Of a stretch of DNA of 34,391 nucleotides, positions 15,701 to 23,981 are shown piece after piece. A model generated the notes under the pieces. The model had not been told where the DNA came from, made no database searches, and saw only the letters and a program-made list of their open reading frames with translations. The DNA comes from Planctomycetaceae bacterium (GTDB lineage Bacteria; Planctomycetota; Planctomycetia; Pirellulales; Thermoguttaceae). Where the stretch lies: contig SUVI01000018.1 in the NCBI GenBank assembly GCA_015062085.1, positions 1 through 34,391 on the forward strand, given 5' to 3'. Numbering within the stretch: the first letter of the stretch is position 1; the number at the start of each line of letters is the position of its first letter. A program made the position numbers and the translations under genes.

Positions 15701-16272
15701 GGTACGAAAAAATCGCGTGGGTCGAAAACAGCCTGCCGTCTGACGAAGAGCTCATTGCTGCAGCTAAACCATTCGGATTGGCCAAAGAACGGCTGGAACG
15801 GCTCCTGAAAAGTTTCCACAATTCGCTCAAAGCTCCTAAACTGCATCGTGTTCTGCATTGGACAACTTACCTTCCTATGCTTCGCGAAAAAGTTCTGAAA
15901 GCCGGTATCCTGACAGACGAACAGATACCGAAGACGGTGACTCGCAAGGACCCAGCAGATCCCAACGAGATCCGATGGGAAGTTTACTGCGAAAAGGAAC
16001 TGGCGATACGCACTGAAGATGAACTCCTCCTCGGTACGCTGGACCGCCTCATCTTGCTAAGAAACGACGCAGAAATTTTCTGGGCAGACTGTATCGATTA
16101 CAAAACGACGCGAAAAGTCAGCAGTCCCGAGGCTCTGGAAGAGAAGATCCGCTCGCATCAGCTCCAAATGGAAGACTATCGTAAAATGCTCCAGCTTCAC
16201 TACCGGATCCCGGAGTCACGCATTTCGACGCATCTCGTCTTTTCCATGCTCGGCGTCGTGCGGGAAGTTTAG
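12739..16272 (+). CDS. UvrD-type helicase with C-terminal RecB-family nuclease (AddA/RecB-like)
   Basis: The 1177-residue product shows the superfamily-1A helicase motifs in order. These are Walker A ASAGSGKT (residues 9-16), Ia STFTRKATGEI, II LLLDEFQDTS (about 370-379), III FCVGDVKQAIYRWR (about 399-412), V LMTIHKSKGLQFDAVVLPEL (about 735-755) and VI MLYVAMTRAVYAMYLF (about 820). An acidic, Thr/Glu-rich insert lies near 905-940. A RecB-type nuclease follows, with GTLDR (about 1099), CIDYKTT (about 1118-1124) and HQLQMEDYRKML, so the metal-binding Asp residues and the catalytic Lys are present. AddA and RecB resect double-strand breaks together with AddB or RecC. No such partner lies in this window. 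No good ribosome-binding site precedes the ATG, but Walker A sits where the family places it. Confidence 0.88.
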   Translation: MKSNLLIRASAGSGKTRQLSLRYLELIASGVPIPRILASTFTRKATGEILNRILLSAAQACRDDALRNELSQNIGREISSKEMEQLMRQLVMGLNQIRACSLDGFFTRIAFCFPYEMGLKPGWMILDDVDDVHLRWNAIQKTLRDNRKNAPTLVRQLFKGENRTQLANEISEQIRKLLSLKREADENAWNALMDPTIWVPGEKTPFAWFLNEAEIVEILNCLEEEAEKASENPDGKKNLLKALNKIIPQLRINDWVGLANEKIIQNAFQADSNGMFLFYGHEFKFEELRLPLIRLARHCAAMYFRLMQEQTHAVYELMDGFSAHYDQSKLDANGLRFEDLARFTAKFIEKLNGNLQPLFWRMNSSIDHLLLDEFQDTSLDQWRIFLPFGKHCTAGNGRTFFCVGDVKQAIYRWRNGRSEIFNAIENTFPGIEQESSNTSWRSAPEILHCVNRFFHDPVKDPSAPQPDPFACGIDGVPLRSLLDKTASAAWDDWRFETHKVSPKSAKYPGYWELRTMCEGKSKSKNGSDADAALESDADPAEDPQLQWTADQIAEIYRNAGGIHRIGVLFRTNSPMPKLAHLLRKKGIPVSEEGKIPLTTSTAVRLLLSLLSLMDFPDSSMDWFYVGNSPLAERFPELAWKELRLIPQEEAAEIQTVRSRCLAQLRERFQAFGIGTFLEELVRFLEPRCTKEEVRRLQQFLNLAAAFTQNSRSERIADFVTYIKTSGLEDPSDAVVSLMTIHKSKGLQFDAVVLPELNFEITGKSPNFVPGYPQDDVLQAVSLVTPVPNKEIKMAFFSENSPILKAMMHSEKERANEAFSMLYVAMTRAVYAMYLFVPPSSSSSKSKGKIPPKGKASDLLRITFTGEEAAPPEARLVWDGDAQWYLKTPQALAEEEKTKTQISENAVCPESEINAEINTETDAETYTAGESSSEIAKIEPILFKCDPTASRNLTRRAPSNIEDRRFVDLGKKIDFSQQNTVNGSILHSWYEKIAWVENSLPSDEELIAAAKPFGLAKERLERLLKSFHNSLKAPKLHRVLHWTTYLPMLREKVLKAGILTDEQIPKTVTRKDPADPNEIRWEVYCEKELAIRTEDELLLGTLDRLILLRNDAEIFWADCIDYKTTRKVSSPEALEEKIRSHQLQMEDYRKMLQLHYRIPESRISTHLVFSMLGVVREV

Positions 16273-16287
16273 AGTCTCCCGCCGCCA

Positions 16288-16327
16288 TAAAAAAGCGGTC
16301 TGCGTCAGAAAAGTTCGCGCAGACCGC
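16288..16327 (-). terminator. Terminator of the chaperone/Fe-S/ABC gene run
   Basis: GCGGTCTGCG (16295-16304) and CGCAGACCGC (16318-16327) form a perfect 10-bp stem. On the minus strand the hairpin is followed by TTTTTTAT. It ends transcription coming from the ABC ATPase gene. On the plus strand no T run follows, so it may act weakly for the convergent helicase gene. Confidence 0.8.
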
Positions 16328-16357
16328 CGAAAAGACCGCCGAAAAGACCGCCAAAAT
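16322..16357. repeat. 12-bp repeats of GACCGCCGAAAA
   Basis: Two exact copies (16322-16333, 16334-16345) and a third altered one (16346-16357, GACCGCCAAAAT) extend from the right arm of the terminator stem. They look like slippage copies of the stem arm and could give alternative pairings with the left arm. Confidence 0.75.
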
Positions 16358-16388
16358 CAAAAAATTTCCGCCTTTTTAACTCCCGCCT

Positions 16389-17177
16389 CTACTCGATGAC
16401 GGTCCAAAAGCGTCCAGAACGCGTCTGGATCAGCTGAAGGTCCATTCCAAAAGCCAGTTTCAGATTCTCCTCTGTCAAAACCTCTTCGCGCAAGCCGTCT
16501 GCCATGATCCGTCCCTCCTTCAAGATCATCCCGTGCGTGAATTGCGGCAGGATGTCTTCGATCCGCTGCGTGATAAAAACGAGAGTCAGCTCCGGCCGCG
16601 TTTCTGCCAACTCACGGATCGTACGGAGCAGAAACTCCCGTCCCGGAACGTCCAGATAAACATTCGGCTCATCTAGGATCATGAGTTCCGGATCCGTCAT
16701 GAGTGCCCGTGCAATGAGGACCTTGACCTGCTCGCCTGAGGAAAGAACACGAACTTTCTCATGAAGCAGATGCCCTGCGTTCAGCATTTCCAGCATCTCA
16801 CGCGCTTTCTGCTCCTCTTCTTCCGAAATATCCTGAAAATACGTCCCCAATGTCGCATCTCGGCCCGAAAGGACGAGTTCGCACGCCGTCAGATTCGGAT
16901 TCTGCGTGTACTGATGGACAAATGGACTCACCCACGCAATGCGTTTGCGCAGTTCCGGCAGGTTGATTTTTCCGTACTCTTCGCCAAGAATTCGGATCGT
17001 CGCGCCAAAACGCGGCCAAAGGTATCCGAGAAGCAGTTTCACGAGCGTCGTCTTCCCTGCCCCATTCGCACCGAGAATAAAGTACCGCTCTCCTTTTTCA
17101 ACCGACCAGGAGATCCGGTCTAAAACGGTTTTCGTGCCAAAGATCACACTGGCGTTTTGAATATCGATCGTTTTCAT
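16389..17177 (-). CDS. Stand-alone ABC ATPase (YlmA/ModF-like)
   Basis: The 262-residue product is one ABC nucleotide-binding domain. It has Walker A GANGAGKTT (about residues 38-46), signature LSSGEQVKVLIARAL and Walker B LMILDEPNVYLD. The signature LSSGEQ instead of LSGGQ is typical of the YlmA/ModF group, which lack linked permeases. The switch (H-loop) position reads LVFITQRIED, with Gln where the family has His, so hydrolysis may be slow or differently regulated. The usual Q-loop Gln is also not clear (RIAWVSPFVHQ). No permease or binding-protein gene is adjacent. It starts 90 bases after the iscA-like gene and ends at the shared terminator, so it is probably last in the run. Its substrate or role is unknown. 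Confidence 0.85.
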   Translation of the reverse strand: MKTIDIQNASVIFGTKTVLDRISWSVEKGERYFILGANGAGKTTLVKLLLGYLWPRFGATIRILGEEYGKINLPELRKRIAWVSPFVHQYTQNPNLTACELVLSGRDATLGTYFQDISEEEEQKAREMLEMLNAGHLLHEKVRVLSSGEQVKVLIARALMTDPELMILDEPNVYLDVPGREFLLRTIRELAETRPELTLVFITQRIEDILPQFTHGMILKEGRIMADGLREEVLTEENLKLAFGMDLQLIQTRSGRFWTVIE

Positions 17178-17267
17178 CGTTGAAAAAATGGATCATGAAA
17201 AGAAAAATGAAAAAGGAAGTCACGAAATTCACGCATTTCGCTCCTTCCTTTTCCAGAAATCCCGCTT

Positions 17268-17597
17268 TTAGTGCCCCGCACAGCCCGCACACCCTGCGCC
17301 TGCCGGGAAATTCGGATTTTCGATCGAAAAACCAGCAGCAGTGTCCGTCTGCTTGAAATCGATGACCGTGCCGTCAAGGAATTCAGCAAACTTCTTGCGA
17401 GTGACGATGGCGATACCATCCGCTTCAAACCGTGTGTCGGTCAGCGGGTCAAACTGATTATCAAACGCAAGCGCGTACTTCAGCCCGGAGCAGCCGCCGC
17501 CCGCGATTCCGATCCGGAGAAATCGGTCATCCGCGATATTTTGCGCCTGAATGACGTCCTTAACTTTTTCGTTAGCTAATTCTGTGATCGTGATCAT
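17268..17597 (-). CDS. HesB/IscA/ErpA-family A-type iron-sulfur carrier
   Basis: The 109-residue product has normal length and fold landmarks for A-type carriers: ITITELANEKVKDVIQAQ, LRIGIAGGGCSGLKYALAFD and IDFKQTDTAAGFSIENPNF. A-type proteins bind an Fe-S cluster or iron through three cysteines, one in GGGCSG and two in a C-terminal C-x-C. Here the tail reads GAGCAGCAGH, so the last two cysteines are spaced C-x-x-C. Only three cysteines are present, so these are the probable ligands. CAGGAAAGACCCA precedes the ATG. It follows grpE by about 118 bases and may serve the Fe-S-rich hydrogenase encoded divergently (inference). Confidence 0.88.
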   Translation of the reverse strand: MITITELANEKVKDVIQAQNIADDRFLRIGIAGGGCSGLKYALAFDNQFDPLTDTRFEADGIAIVTRKKFAEFLDGTVIDFKQTDTAAGFSIENPNFPAGAGCAGCAGH

Positions 17598-17696
17598 TGG
17601 GTCTTTCCTGTCTGTACGTAAATTTTCAAAATCGAACTGCAGGAACAGCGGAGAACACCTGAACCTGACAAAAACGATGCAAAACGAGATCCGAAA

Positions 17697-17712
17697 CTCT
17701 CTGAAAAGAGAG
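17697..17712. other. Short hairpin just after grpE
   Basis: CTCTCT-GAAA-AGAGAG is a perfect 6-bp stem only four bases past the grpE stop. Only three T follow on the minus strand, so strong termination is not expected. A processing or stabilising role is possible. Confidence 0.3.
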
Positions 17713-17715
17713 CAC

Positions 17716-18330
17716 TTACGGTTTCTTGCTCACGACGACCTGAGTCGGACGCACGACCCGGTCATGAAGCAGGTAACCATCCTGCGCAACGAACAGAACG
17801 GAATTTTCCGGCACGTCTGCATTCGGCATCTGCGAGATCGCTTCATGGAAATTCGGATCGAACGGCTTATCCTGCGCCTCGATGCGCGTACAGTGATTCT
17901 TCGCGAGCGCATCCGTCATCTGCTGGTAGATCATGCGGACCCCTTCCAGAAACGAGTCATTCGCACCATCTGCCGCCCCTGCCGAAGCCGCCTCGATCGC
18001 GCGCTGCAGATTGTCCATGACCGGCAGGATCGAGCGGATCACTTCCATCCCCGAATACTTCCGCTCCTCCAAAAGCTCACGAGATGCACGGCGCCGAACA
18101 TTATCCAGCTCCGCGTAAAGACGCAGGGAACGTTCCTTTTCTTCCTCCAGAGCTTGCTGAAGTTCCGCGACCGGATCAGCCGCAGTTTCCGCGTCAGCAA
18201 CCGCCTCTTCAAGGCCGTCAACGACCGCTTCATCCACGGCATTCTGAACTTCTTCCGCCTGCTCATCGTTCTGTTCGGAAACGTCCGACTGCGGGGTCTC
18301 TTCCGGCGAGGTCTTCTTTTTAAAAATCAT
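17716..18330 (-). CDS. grpE: Nucleotide exchange factor GrpE
   Basis: GrpE releases ADP from DnaK during the chaperone cycle. The 204-residue product has the usual acidic, disordered N terminus (about residues 1-65) and a long helix (LQQALEEEKERSLRLYAELDNVRRRASRELLEERKYSG). The conserved core follows: ILPVMDNLQRAIEA, FLEGVRMIYQQMTDAL, FDPNFHEAI and DGYLLHDRVVRPTQVVVSKKP. GGCAGGAGAAAGAC precedes the ATG. It starts 25 bases after dnaJ ends, so they are co-transcribed. No dnaK is present in the window, so the DnaK partner must be encoded elsewhere. Confidence 0.96.
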   Translation of the reverse strand: MIFKKKTSPEETPQSDVSEQNDEQAEEVQNAVDEAVVDGLEEAVADAETAADPVAELQQALEEEKERSLRLYAELDNVRRRASRELLEERKYSGMEVIRSILPVMDNLQRAIEAASAGAADGANDSFLEGVRMIYQQMTDALAKNHCTRIEAQDKPFDPNFHEAISQMPNADVPENSVLFVAQDGYLLHDRVVRPTQVVVSKKP

Positions 18331-18355
18331 GTCTTTCTCCTGCCTTTCTCTTTCC

Positions 18356-19555
18356 TTATTCGGCTTCTTTTCCTGTTTCTTTCACAGTTTCTTTGACGTC
18401 ATCTTCACCAAGCGACTGAATGTAGTCTTTGATCCGCTTGAAAAAACCTTTTCTCTGCGGTGAAACATTTACCTGCTCCAGTTCTGCCAGTTTCCGAAGA
18501 AGCGTTTCCTGCTCTGCCGTAATTGTACGCGGAACTTCAATGTTCACGACGAGCAGGATATCGCCGCGATTATTAGGACGCTTACGGTCAGGAAGCCCTT
18601 TGCCCTTCAAGGTGAAAATATCACCAGTCTGCGTTCCTGCAGGAAGTTTGAAATCCTGATGCCCGTCCAAAAGCGGCACATCAAGCGTCGCGCCAAGTGC
18701 TGCCTGCGAGTAGGAGATCGGAACCTTGCAGATGAGGTCTTTCCCTTCGACCTGGAAAACCGGATGATCCTTGAATCGGACCTGAATGTAGCAGTCACCC
18801 GGTTCTCCACCGGCAGGACTGCGGGATCCTTCTTCCACAAGACGGATCTGCTCACGCTCTTCGATCCCGGCAGGAATTGAAACTTCAATGTCTTTGACGT
18901 CGTCGAAAAGTCCAGAACCACGGCAGACCGTACAGGGCTGGCGGATGACTTTTCCTGCTCCATGACAGGACGGGCAAGTCGTCTGCATGCGAATAAACCC
19001 CGCATTCTGCATCACGACACCGCGTCCGCCGCAGTAGGAGCATTGCTCCGGGACGGTCCCGGCTTTCGCCCCCGTACCGTGACAGGTCGTGCAAACTTCT
19101 TTTCTGCGAACACGCACCAGCTTCTTCACGCCGGAAGCGACCTCGCGAAGATCCAGTTCCACGACACTCCGCACGTCTTCACCGCGGGGGACACGAGTTC
19201 CGCGAGCTCCTCTTCGGCCTCCGCCAAAGATCTCGCTGAAAATGTCGCCAAAACCGCCCATTCCGCTGAAGGCCTCAAAAATGTCATTAATATCGTTAAA
19301 TTGCGGACCACCGCCGGGCATTCTATTAACGCCCTGATGCCCGTATCGGTCGTAAGCCGCACGTTTTTCGTCATTATTCAGAACGTCAAAAGCCTCGGAC
19401 GCTTCCTTAAATTTCTCAACCGCCTCTTCATTTCCGGGATTGCGGTCCGGATGGTACTTCAGCGCCAATTTGCGGTATGCCGCGGCAATGTCGTGTTTAT
19501 TTGCATTTCGGTCGATACCGAGAACTTCGTAGTAGTCGCGTTTGCTGTCTGCCAT
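18356..19555 (-). CDS. dnaJ: Chaperone protein DnaJ
   Basis: DnaJ delivers unfolded proteins to DnaK and stimulates its ATPase. The 399-residue product has the J domain with HPD (KYHPDRNPGN, about residues 33-42), a Gly/Phe segment (AFSGMGGFGDIFSEIFGGGRR) and four zinc-binding CxxCxGxG repeats (CTTCHGTG, CSYCGGRG, CPSCHGAG, CTVCRGSG). The C-terminal substrate-binding domain follows. All parts of a type I DnaJ are present. The start at 19555 is preferred over the ATG nine bases upstream, because GGGGAG is properly spaced only for 19555. About 280 bases separate it from groEL1, and grpE follows closely. Confidence 0.96.
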   Translation of the reverse strand: MADSKRDYYEVLGIDRNANKHDIAAAYRKLALKYHPDRNPGNEEAVEKFKEASEAFDVLNNDEKRAAYDRYGHQGVNRMPGGGPQFNDINDIFEAFSGMGGFGDIFSEIFGGGRRGARGTRVPRGEDVRSVVELDLREVASGVKKLVRVRRKEVCTTCHGTGAKAGTVPEQCSYCGGRGVVMQNAGFIRMQTTCPSCHGAGKVIRQPCTVCRGSGLFDDVKDIEVSIPAGIEEREQIRLVEEGSRSPAGGEPGDCYIQVRFKDHPVFQVEGKDLICKVPISYSQAALGATLDVPLLDGHQDFKLPAGTQTGDIFTLKGKGLPDRKRPNNRGDILLVVNIEVPRTITAEQETLLRKLAELEQVNVSPQRKGFFKRIKDYIQSLGEDDVKETVKETGKEAE

Positions 19556-19801
19556 AATCTGCATCTCCCCCGGCCCGTACTAAATCAGACGTTCCGAAAA
19601 AGAAAAAAAAAGTATTTTGAAAATTTGACCGTGACGGCCCCAGTTCCGCTTCCGTCTCCGAAAACCGAAATCCACGACCCGAGGAACGGATCGTGGACGG
19701 CGGGAGCTCTAAAATTGCGGTTTCAAGACCAAAATCACAAAAAACACAGTCGTTCAAAAGGAACCGGCCCAAGAACAGACCGATTCCATTGTGATCATCC
19801 A

Positions 19802-19828
19802 GGGGCTTCAGCCGAAACCGAAGTCCCC
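19802..19828 (-). other. Hairpin after groEL1
   Basis: On the minus strand GGGG-A-CTTCGG and CTGAAG-CCCC pair around a short loop, beginning eight bases after the groEL1 stop. No T run follows. It could protect the 3' end of the groEL1 message or reduce read-through into dnaJ. Confidence 0.35.
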
Positions 19829-19835
19829 GCCCAAT

Positions 19836-21455
19836 TTAGCGGACCGCGCCTTCTGCAGCCGCCTTTTTCTTGTCTTCTTTGTCGAAATCGGTGACCATCG
19901 TCTCCGTCATCAGCATCATGCCGGCGATACTCGCAGCATTCGCCAGAGAAGTACGGACGACTTTCAGAGGATCGATGATCCCGGCCTCGAACATGTTGAC
20001 GTACTCGCCCGTCGCGGCATTGTAGCCCATTTCGGGTTCCATTTCGCTCACGATGTCCGCGACGACCGTTCCGTCTTCGCCGCCATTGTTCACGATCTGG
20101 ACCATCGGCTTGCTCAGGCAGCGCAGAATGATGTCCACACCGATCTTTTCATCACCGCGGGCAGAAGTGCGAGCCTTTTCGATTGCACTGCGGCAGTGAA
20201 GAAGAGCGACTCCGCCGCCCGGGAGGATGCCTTCTTCAGCAGCAGCGCGTGTTGCATGGAGAGCGTCTTCGATACGGGCTTTTTTCTGCTTCATTTCCGC
20301 TTCGGTGCTCGCACCGACCTGGATGACCGCGATGCCGCCGGAGAGTTTCGCCAGACGTTCCTGGTATTTCTCACGGTCGTAGTTGCTCTCGGTCTTCTCG
20401 ATCATGTCGCGCAGCTGATCGATGCGCTTTTTGATGGAATCTTTCGTTCCGCCACCGTCCACGATGGTGATATTATCCTTCGTGACGGTGACCTGCTTGG
20501 CCGAACCGAGCATCGTGAGGTCCACGTTCTCAAGTTTGATCCCGAGATCTTCACTGACGACCTGCCCGCCGGTGAGGATCGCGATATCCTGAAGCATCGC
20601 CTTACGCCGGTCGCCGAAGCCCGGGGCTTTGACGGCACAGACGCGCATACTGCCGCGCAGAGTGTTCACGACCAGAGCGGTGAGCGCTTCCCCTTCGATG
20701 TCTTCCGCGACGATGAGCAGCGGTTTGCCCGTCGGGATGACTTTCTCAAGGAGCGGGATCAGCTCGCGCAGATTGTTGATCTTCTTCTCGTGAAGCAGGA
20801 TGATCGCGTTCTCGAAATAACAGTCAGCCGTATCAGGACGATTCATGAAGTACGGGGAGAGGAAACCTTTGTCGAACTGCATACCCTCGACCACGGTGTA
20901 GGTCGTTTCAGCAGTTTTTCCCTCTTCGACCGTGATGACGCCGTCGTTTCCAGCGGCTTCCATCGCATCGGCGAGAAGATTTCCGATCTCATTGTCGTTA
21001 TTCGAGGAAATGGCGCCGACCTGCGCGATCTCTTCTTTCGTCGTGACCTGTTTGGCCATACCGACCAGAGCGTCCACCGCAGCTTCCACCGCAATGTCGA
21101 TCCCGCGGCGGATACCAGCCGGATTGCTGCCTGCGATGATGTTGCGGAGACCTTCGCGGAAAATTTCGCGAGCCAGGACCGTCGCAGTAGTCGTTCCGTC
21201 ACCGGCGGTGCTGGAGGTCTTCTGCGCGACTTCATTCACGAGCTTGGCACCCATGTTTTCGAAACGGTCTTCCAGCTCGATCTCCTGTGCCACGGTAGCG
21301 CCGTCTTTCGTGACAGCCGGTCCGCCGTAGGCTTTGTTGATGATCACATTACGGCCGCGCGGTCCCATCGTCACAGCAACGGCGTCGGCCAGTTTTTCCA
21401 CACCGCGAAGCATACGCTGACGCGCGGAATCGGCAAAAAGTAATTGTTTGGACAC
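19836..21455 (-). CDS. groEL: Chaperonin GroEL paralogue 1 (no GGM tail)
   Basis: The 539-residue product is a full 60-kDa group I chaperonin subunit that folds proteins in a double-ring cage with GroES. Conserved segments are [54 protein letters not shown] and [14 protein letters not shown]. The catalytic Asp is in [12 protein letters not shown]. The C terminus is [15 protein letters not shown] and lacks the Gly-Gly-Met repeats found in the other paralogue. It begins 60 bases after groES, so groES and groEL1 form a standard pair. Specialised chaperonin copies with altered tails are known in several bacterial groups. Which copy is the housekeeping one cannot be decided from this window, though the GGM tail favours the other copy. 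Confidence 0.95.
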   Translation of the reverse strand: MSKQLLFADSARQRMLRGVEKLADAVAVTMGPRGRNVIINKAYGGPAVTKDGATVAQEIELEDRFENMGAKLVNEVAQKTSSTAGDGTTTATVLAREIFREGLRNIIAGSNPAGIRRGIDIAVEAAVDALVGMAKQVTTKEEIAQVGAISSNNDNEIGNLLADAMEAAGNDGVITVEEGKTAETTYTVVEGMQFDKGFLSPYFMNRPDTADCYFENAIILLHEKKINNLRELIPLLEKVIPTGKPLLIVAEDIEGEALTALVVNTLRGSMRVCAVKAPGFGDRRKAMLQDIAILTGGQVVSEDLGIKLENVDLTMLGSAKQVTVTKDNITIVDGGGTKDSIKKRIDQLRDMIEKTESNYDREKYQERLAKLSGGIAVIQVGASTEAEMKQKKARIEDALHATRAAAEEGILPGGGVALLHCRSAIEKARTSARGDEKIGVDIILRCLSKPMVQIVNNGGEDGTVVADIVSEMEPEMGYNAATGEYVNMFEAGIIDPLKVVRTSLANAASIAGMMLMTETMVTDFDKEDKKKAAAEGAVR

Positions 21456-21515
21456 GGTAGTGATTCCTTTTCTTTTTCTATGTTCGGTTATTCAAACGCG
21501 GAATGCCGTCCGGAT

Positions 21516-21812
21516 CTACTTCAGGATCTTAGCCAGAACGTCACTTTCACGGAGGATCTTGTACTCTTCACCGGCGACTTCGATGTCGCTTCCGGAGTAT
21601 TTTCCGTAGATGACTTCATCACCGACAGCAACTGCCATCGTACCGCGCGTGCCGTTCTCGAGGAGTTTGCCCGGGCCGGCTGCCACGACGGTACCGCGCT
21701 GCGGTTTCTCTTTCGCACTATCGGGAAGGACGATGCCGCCGGCGGTCATCTGTTCCGCTTCCAGGGGTTTCACGACGATACGGTCATCCAGGGGACGAAG
21801 ATTTGCGTTCAT
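21516..21812 (-). CDS. groES: Co-chaperonin GroES
   Basis: The 98-residue product (100 if the ATG at 21818 is used) is a normal GroES. The start region is [17 protein letters not shown], followed by the mobile loop ([20 protein letters not shown]). The core is [50 protein letters not shown]. GroES caps the GroEL ring. AAAAGGA lies eight bases before the ATG at 21812 and only two to three before the one at 21818, so the shorter form is preferred. It lies between the two groEL copies and may serve both. Confidence 0.95.
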   Translation of the reverse strand: MNANLRPLDDRIVVKPLEAEQMTAGGIVLPDSAKEKPQRGTVVAAGPGKLLENGTRGTMAVAVGDEVIYGKYSGSDIEVAGEEYKILRESDVLAKILK

Positions 21813-21938
21813 GTTCATTTTCCTTTTATTTTAATTTTTGATTTTTTCGTAACTTGGACCCGGCCTGAAAACCGGACTTTTCGGCACGCCCCGCCATTAG
21901 AGAGTGAGGCGCACCCCGTTTTCTTTACTCGGAAACGA

Positions 21939-23609
21939 TTACATCATTCCCATTCCGGGCATTCCGCCCATTCCGCCCATGCCTCCCATTCCGGGCGCGC
22001 CGCCTGCCGGAGGTTCCGGAGTGTCGACCGGGATGTTCGTGATGACGCAGGACGTCGTCAGAAGCAGACCCGCGACGCTCGCCGCGTTGGTCAGAGCCGT
22101 GCAGACCACTTTCGCCGGATCGATGACACCGGCTTCCACCAGGTCGCAGTATTTGTTCTTGTCAGCATCGTAGCCTTCCGTCGCACCAGTCATGCGCATG
22201 ACACGGTTCACGACGACCGCACCGTCGATCCCGGCGTTCTTGGCGATCTCGCGGAGCGGGACCTGAAGAGCACGCTTCACGACGACGGCTCCCAGAGCTT
22301 CATCGCCTTCAAGTTCCAGAGAATCGACCGCCGTGCTGCAGCGGATCAGAGCCACGCCGCCGCCCGGAACGATACCTTTTTCGAGAGCGGCCGCAGTCGC
22401 AGCTTTCGCATCGTCGAGGAGGTATTTCTTTTCCTTCATTTCAGATTCCGTCGAGGCGCCGCAGAGGATCTTTGCAACACCGCCGGCCAGTTTGGCAAGA
22501 CGTTCCTGAAGTTTCTCACGGTCGTAGTCGCTCGTCGTGGTCTCGATCTCGGCACGGATCTGTTCCGCGCGAGCTGCGATGGCTTCTTTGGCTCCGGCGC
22601 CGTCGATGATCGTCGTCGTGTCGTTCGAGATAATGACCTTCTTCGCAAAACCGAGCTGTTCCAGTTCCACGGCTTCCAGCTGGATCCCGAGATCCTTGAA
22701 GATCGCCGTTCCGCCTGTCAGGACTGCAATGTCGCCAAGCATCGCCTTACGGCGGTCACCGTAAGCCGGAGCTTTGACGGCACAGACATTCAGAATACCG
22801 CGCAGTTTGTTCACGACCAGCGTCGCAAGGGCTTCCCCCTCAATATCTTCTGCGATGATGAGCAGCGGCTTATTCGCCTGACTGGCTGCTTCGAGGATCG
22901 GAACGAGAGACTGGACCTTGGAGATCTTTTCCTCATAGCAGAGAACGAGGCAGTTTTCCAGCTCCACCGTCTGGCGATCGTCGTTCGTCACGAAATGGGG
23001 GCTGAGGTAACCACGGTCAAACTGCATCCCTTCGGTAAATTCGACATACGTTTCGGCTCCGCGGCCTTCTTCGACCGTGATGACGCCGTTTTTGCCGACT
23101 TTCACGAATGCTTCCGCCAGAACCTTGCCGACTTCCGGGTCATTATTTCCGGCGATCGACGCGACCTGCGCGATCTCCTTACGGGACTTTTCGTCGACCG
23201 GGACCGCCATTTTTTCGATCGCTTCCACAACAGCCGCCGCAGCTTTCAGGATACCGCGCTGGAGAGAGACCGGATTCACACCGCCGGAAGTCACGAAACG
23301 CAGACCTTCCGTGTAGATAGCTTCCGACAGTACCGTCGCAGTGGTCGTTCCGTCGCCCGCGACATCATTCGTCTTGCTCGCAGCTTCTTTCACAAGAAGC
23401 GCACCCATATTCTCATTCGCATCATCCAGCGTGATGTCTTTCGCGACCGTGACGCCGTCCTTCGTAACTTTCGGAGCGCCCCAGCCTTTATCGAGGACCA
23501 CATTCCGTCCGCGAGGACCCAGGGTACTGCGGACCGCACGCGCCAGCTTCTGGACACCTTCCAGAATCGGCTGACGAGCTTCATCTTCAAAAACCATTTG
23601 TTTCGCCAC
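21939..23609 (-). CDS. groEL: Chaperonin GroEL paralogue 2 (with GGM tail, GTG start)
   Basis: The 556-residue product starts at a GTG codon with [25 protein letters not shown], the position where GroEL proteins normally begin. AGGAGG lies eight bases upstream. The same frame is open back to 23708, but those 33 residues match nothing in the family. Conserved segments are [58 protein letters not shown] and [12 protein letters not shown]. The C terminus is a classic GGM-rich tail ([17 protein letters not shown]). It is first in the minus-strand folding cluster. No CIRCE element was found upstream. Confidence 0.96.
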   Translation of the reverse strand: MAKQMVFEDEARQPILEGVQKLARAVRSTLGPRGRNVVLDKGWGAPKVTKDGVTVAKDITLDDANENMGALLVKEAASKTNDVAGDGTTTATVLSEAIYTEGLRFVTSGGVNPVSLQRGILKAAAAVVEAIEKMAVPVDEKSRKEIAQVASIAGNNDPEVGKVLAEAFVKVGKNGVITVEEGRGAETYVEFTEGMQFDRGYLSPHFVTNDDRQTVELENCLVLCYEEKISKVQSLVPILEAASQANKPLLIIAEDIEGEALATLVVNKLRGILNVCAVKAPAYGDRRKAMLGDIAVLTGGTAIFKDLGIQLEAVELEQLGFAKKVIISNDTTTIIDGAGAKEAIAARAEQIRAEIETTTSDYDREKLQERLAKLAGGVAKILCGASTESEMKEKKYLLDDAKAATAAALEKGIVPGGGVALIRCSTAVDSLELEGDEALGAVVVKRALQVPLREIAKNAGIDGAVVVNRVMRMTGATEGYDADKNKYCDLVEAGVIDPAKVVCTALTNAASVAGLLLTTSCVITNIPVDTPEPPAGGAPGMGGMGGMGGMPGMGMM

Positions 23610-23617
23610 TGCGGATT

Positions 23618-23623
23618 CCTCCT
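23618..23623 (-). promoter_or_regulatory. Shine-Dalgarno AGGAGG fixing the GTG start of groEL2
   Basis: AGGAGG on the minus strand is eight bases from the GTG at 23609. No comparable site precedes the in-frame ATG at 23708. Confidence 0.85.
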
Positions 23624-23725
23624 GTTGTTGGCTAAAAAAACTTTCAGGGAAAAATACTGTCGCCCGTACTCCGGCCTCACCGGAATGCCAGACTCCAAAA
23701 TTCTTCACAGCCTGACAAATTGGGC

Positions 23726-23766
23726 AGTTTACAAACTCACCAACAAAAATGCAAAAAGCGTGTCAA
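23726..23766 (-). promoter_or_regulatory. Weak candidate promoter for the chaperonin cluster
   Basis: On the minus strand TTGCAT (23754-23749) and TAAACT (23731-23726) are 17 bases apart. A perfect TTGACA (23766-23761) lies seven bases further upstream but has no -10 at its own correct spacing. The true heat-shock promoter may be of another class. Confidence 0.25.
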
Positions 23767-23953
23767 TGACAAAATGACAGAAAAAACTCACATTCCAGGA
23801 CGGAGGGAAATTTAGCTTAGACTAAACACAAAGATGAAACTCAAGCGATGAGACAAAATATCAAGATCTAACATTTTTTGGAAAAAAACTGGAAAAATTT
23901 CCCAAAAAAGAGAATCTTTTTCCATTTTATCGATAAAGCTATATTAAAAGCGC

Positions 23954-23981
23954 TTGACAGAAAAATGGAATGTGGTATACT
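23954..23981 (+). promoter_or_regulatory. Strong extended -10 promoter of the hydrogenase operon
   Basis: TTGACA (23954-23959), a 16-base spacer ending in TGG, and TATACT (23976-23981) make a near-consensus sigma-70 promoter with an extended -10 TG. Transcription should start near 23988, about 187 bases before hydC. Confidence 0.75.

Noticed and set aside
21444..23777. A 777-codon plus-strand frame over groES and groEL2, and a 550-codon one over groEL1 (19791-21443)
   Set aside because: Both are shadows of highly biased chaperonin genes on the other strand, with no ribosome-binding site or recognisable domain.
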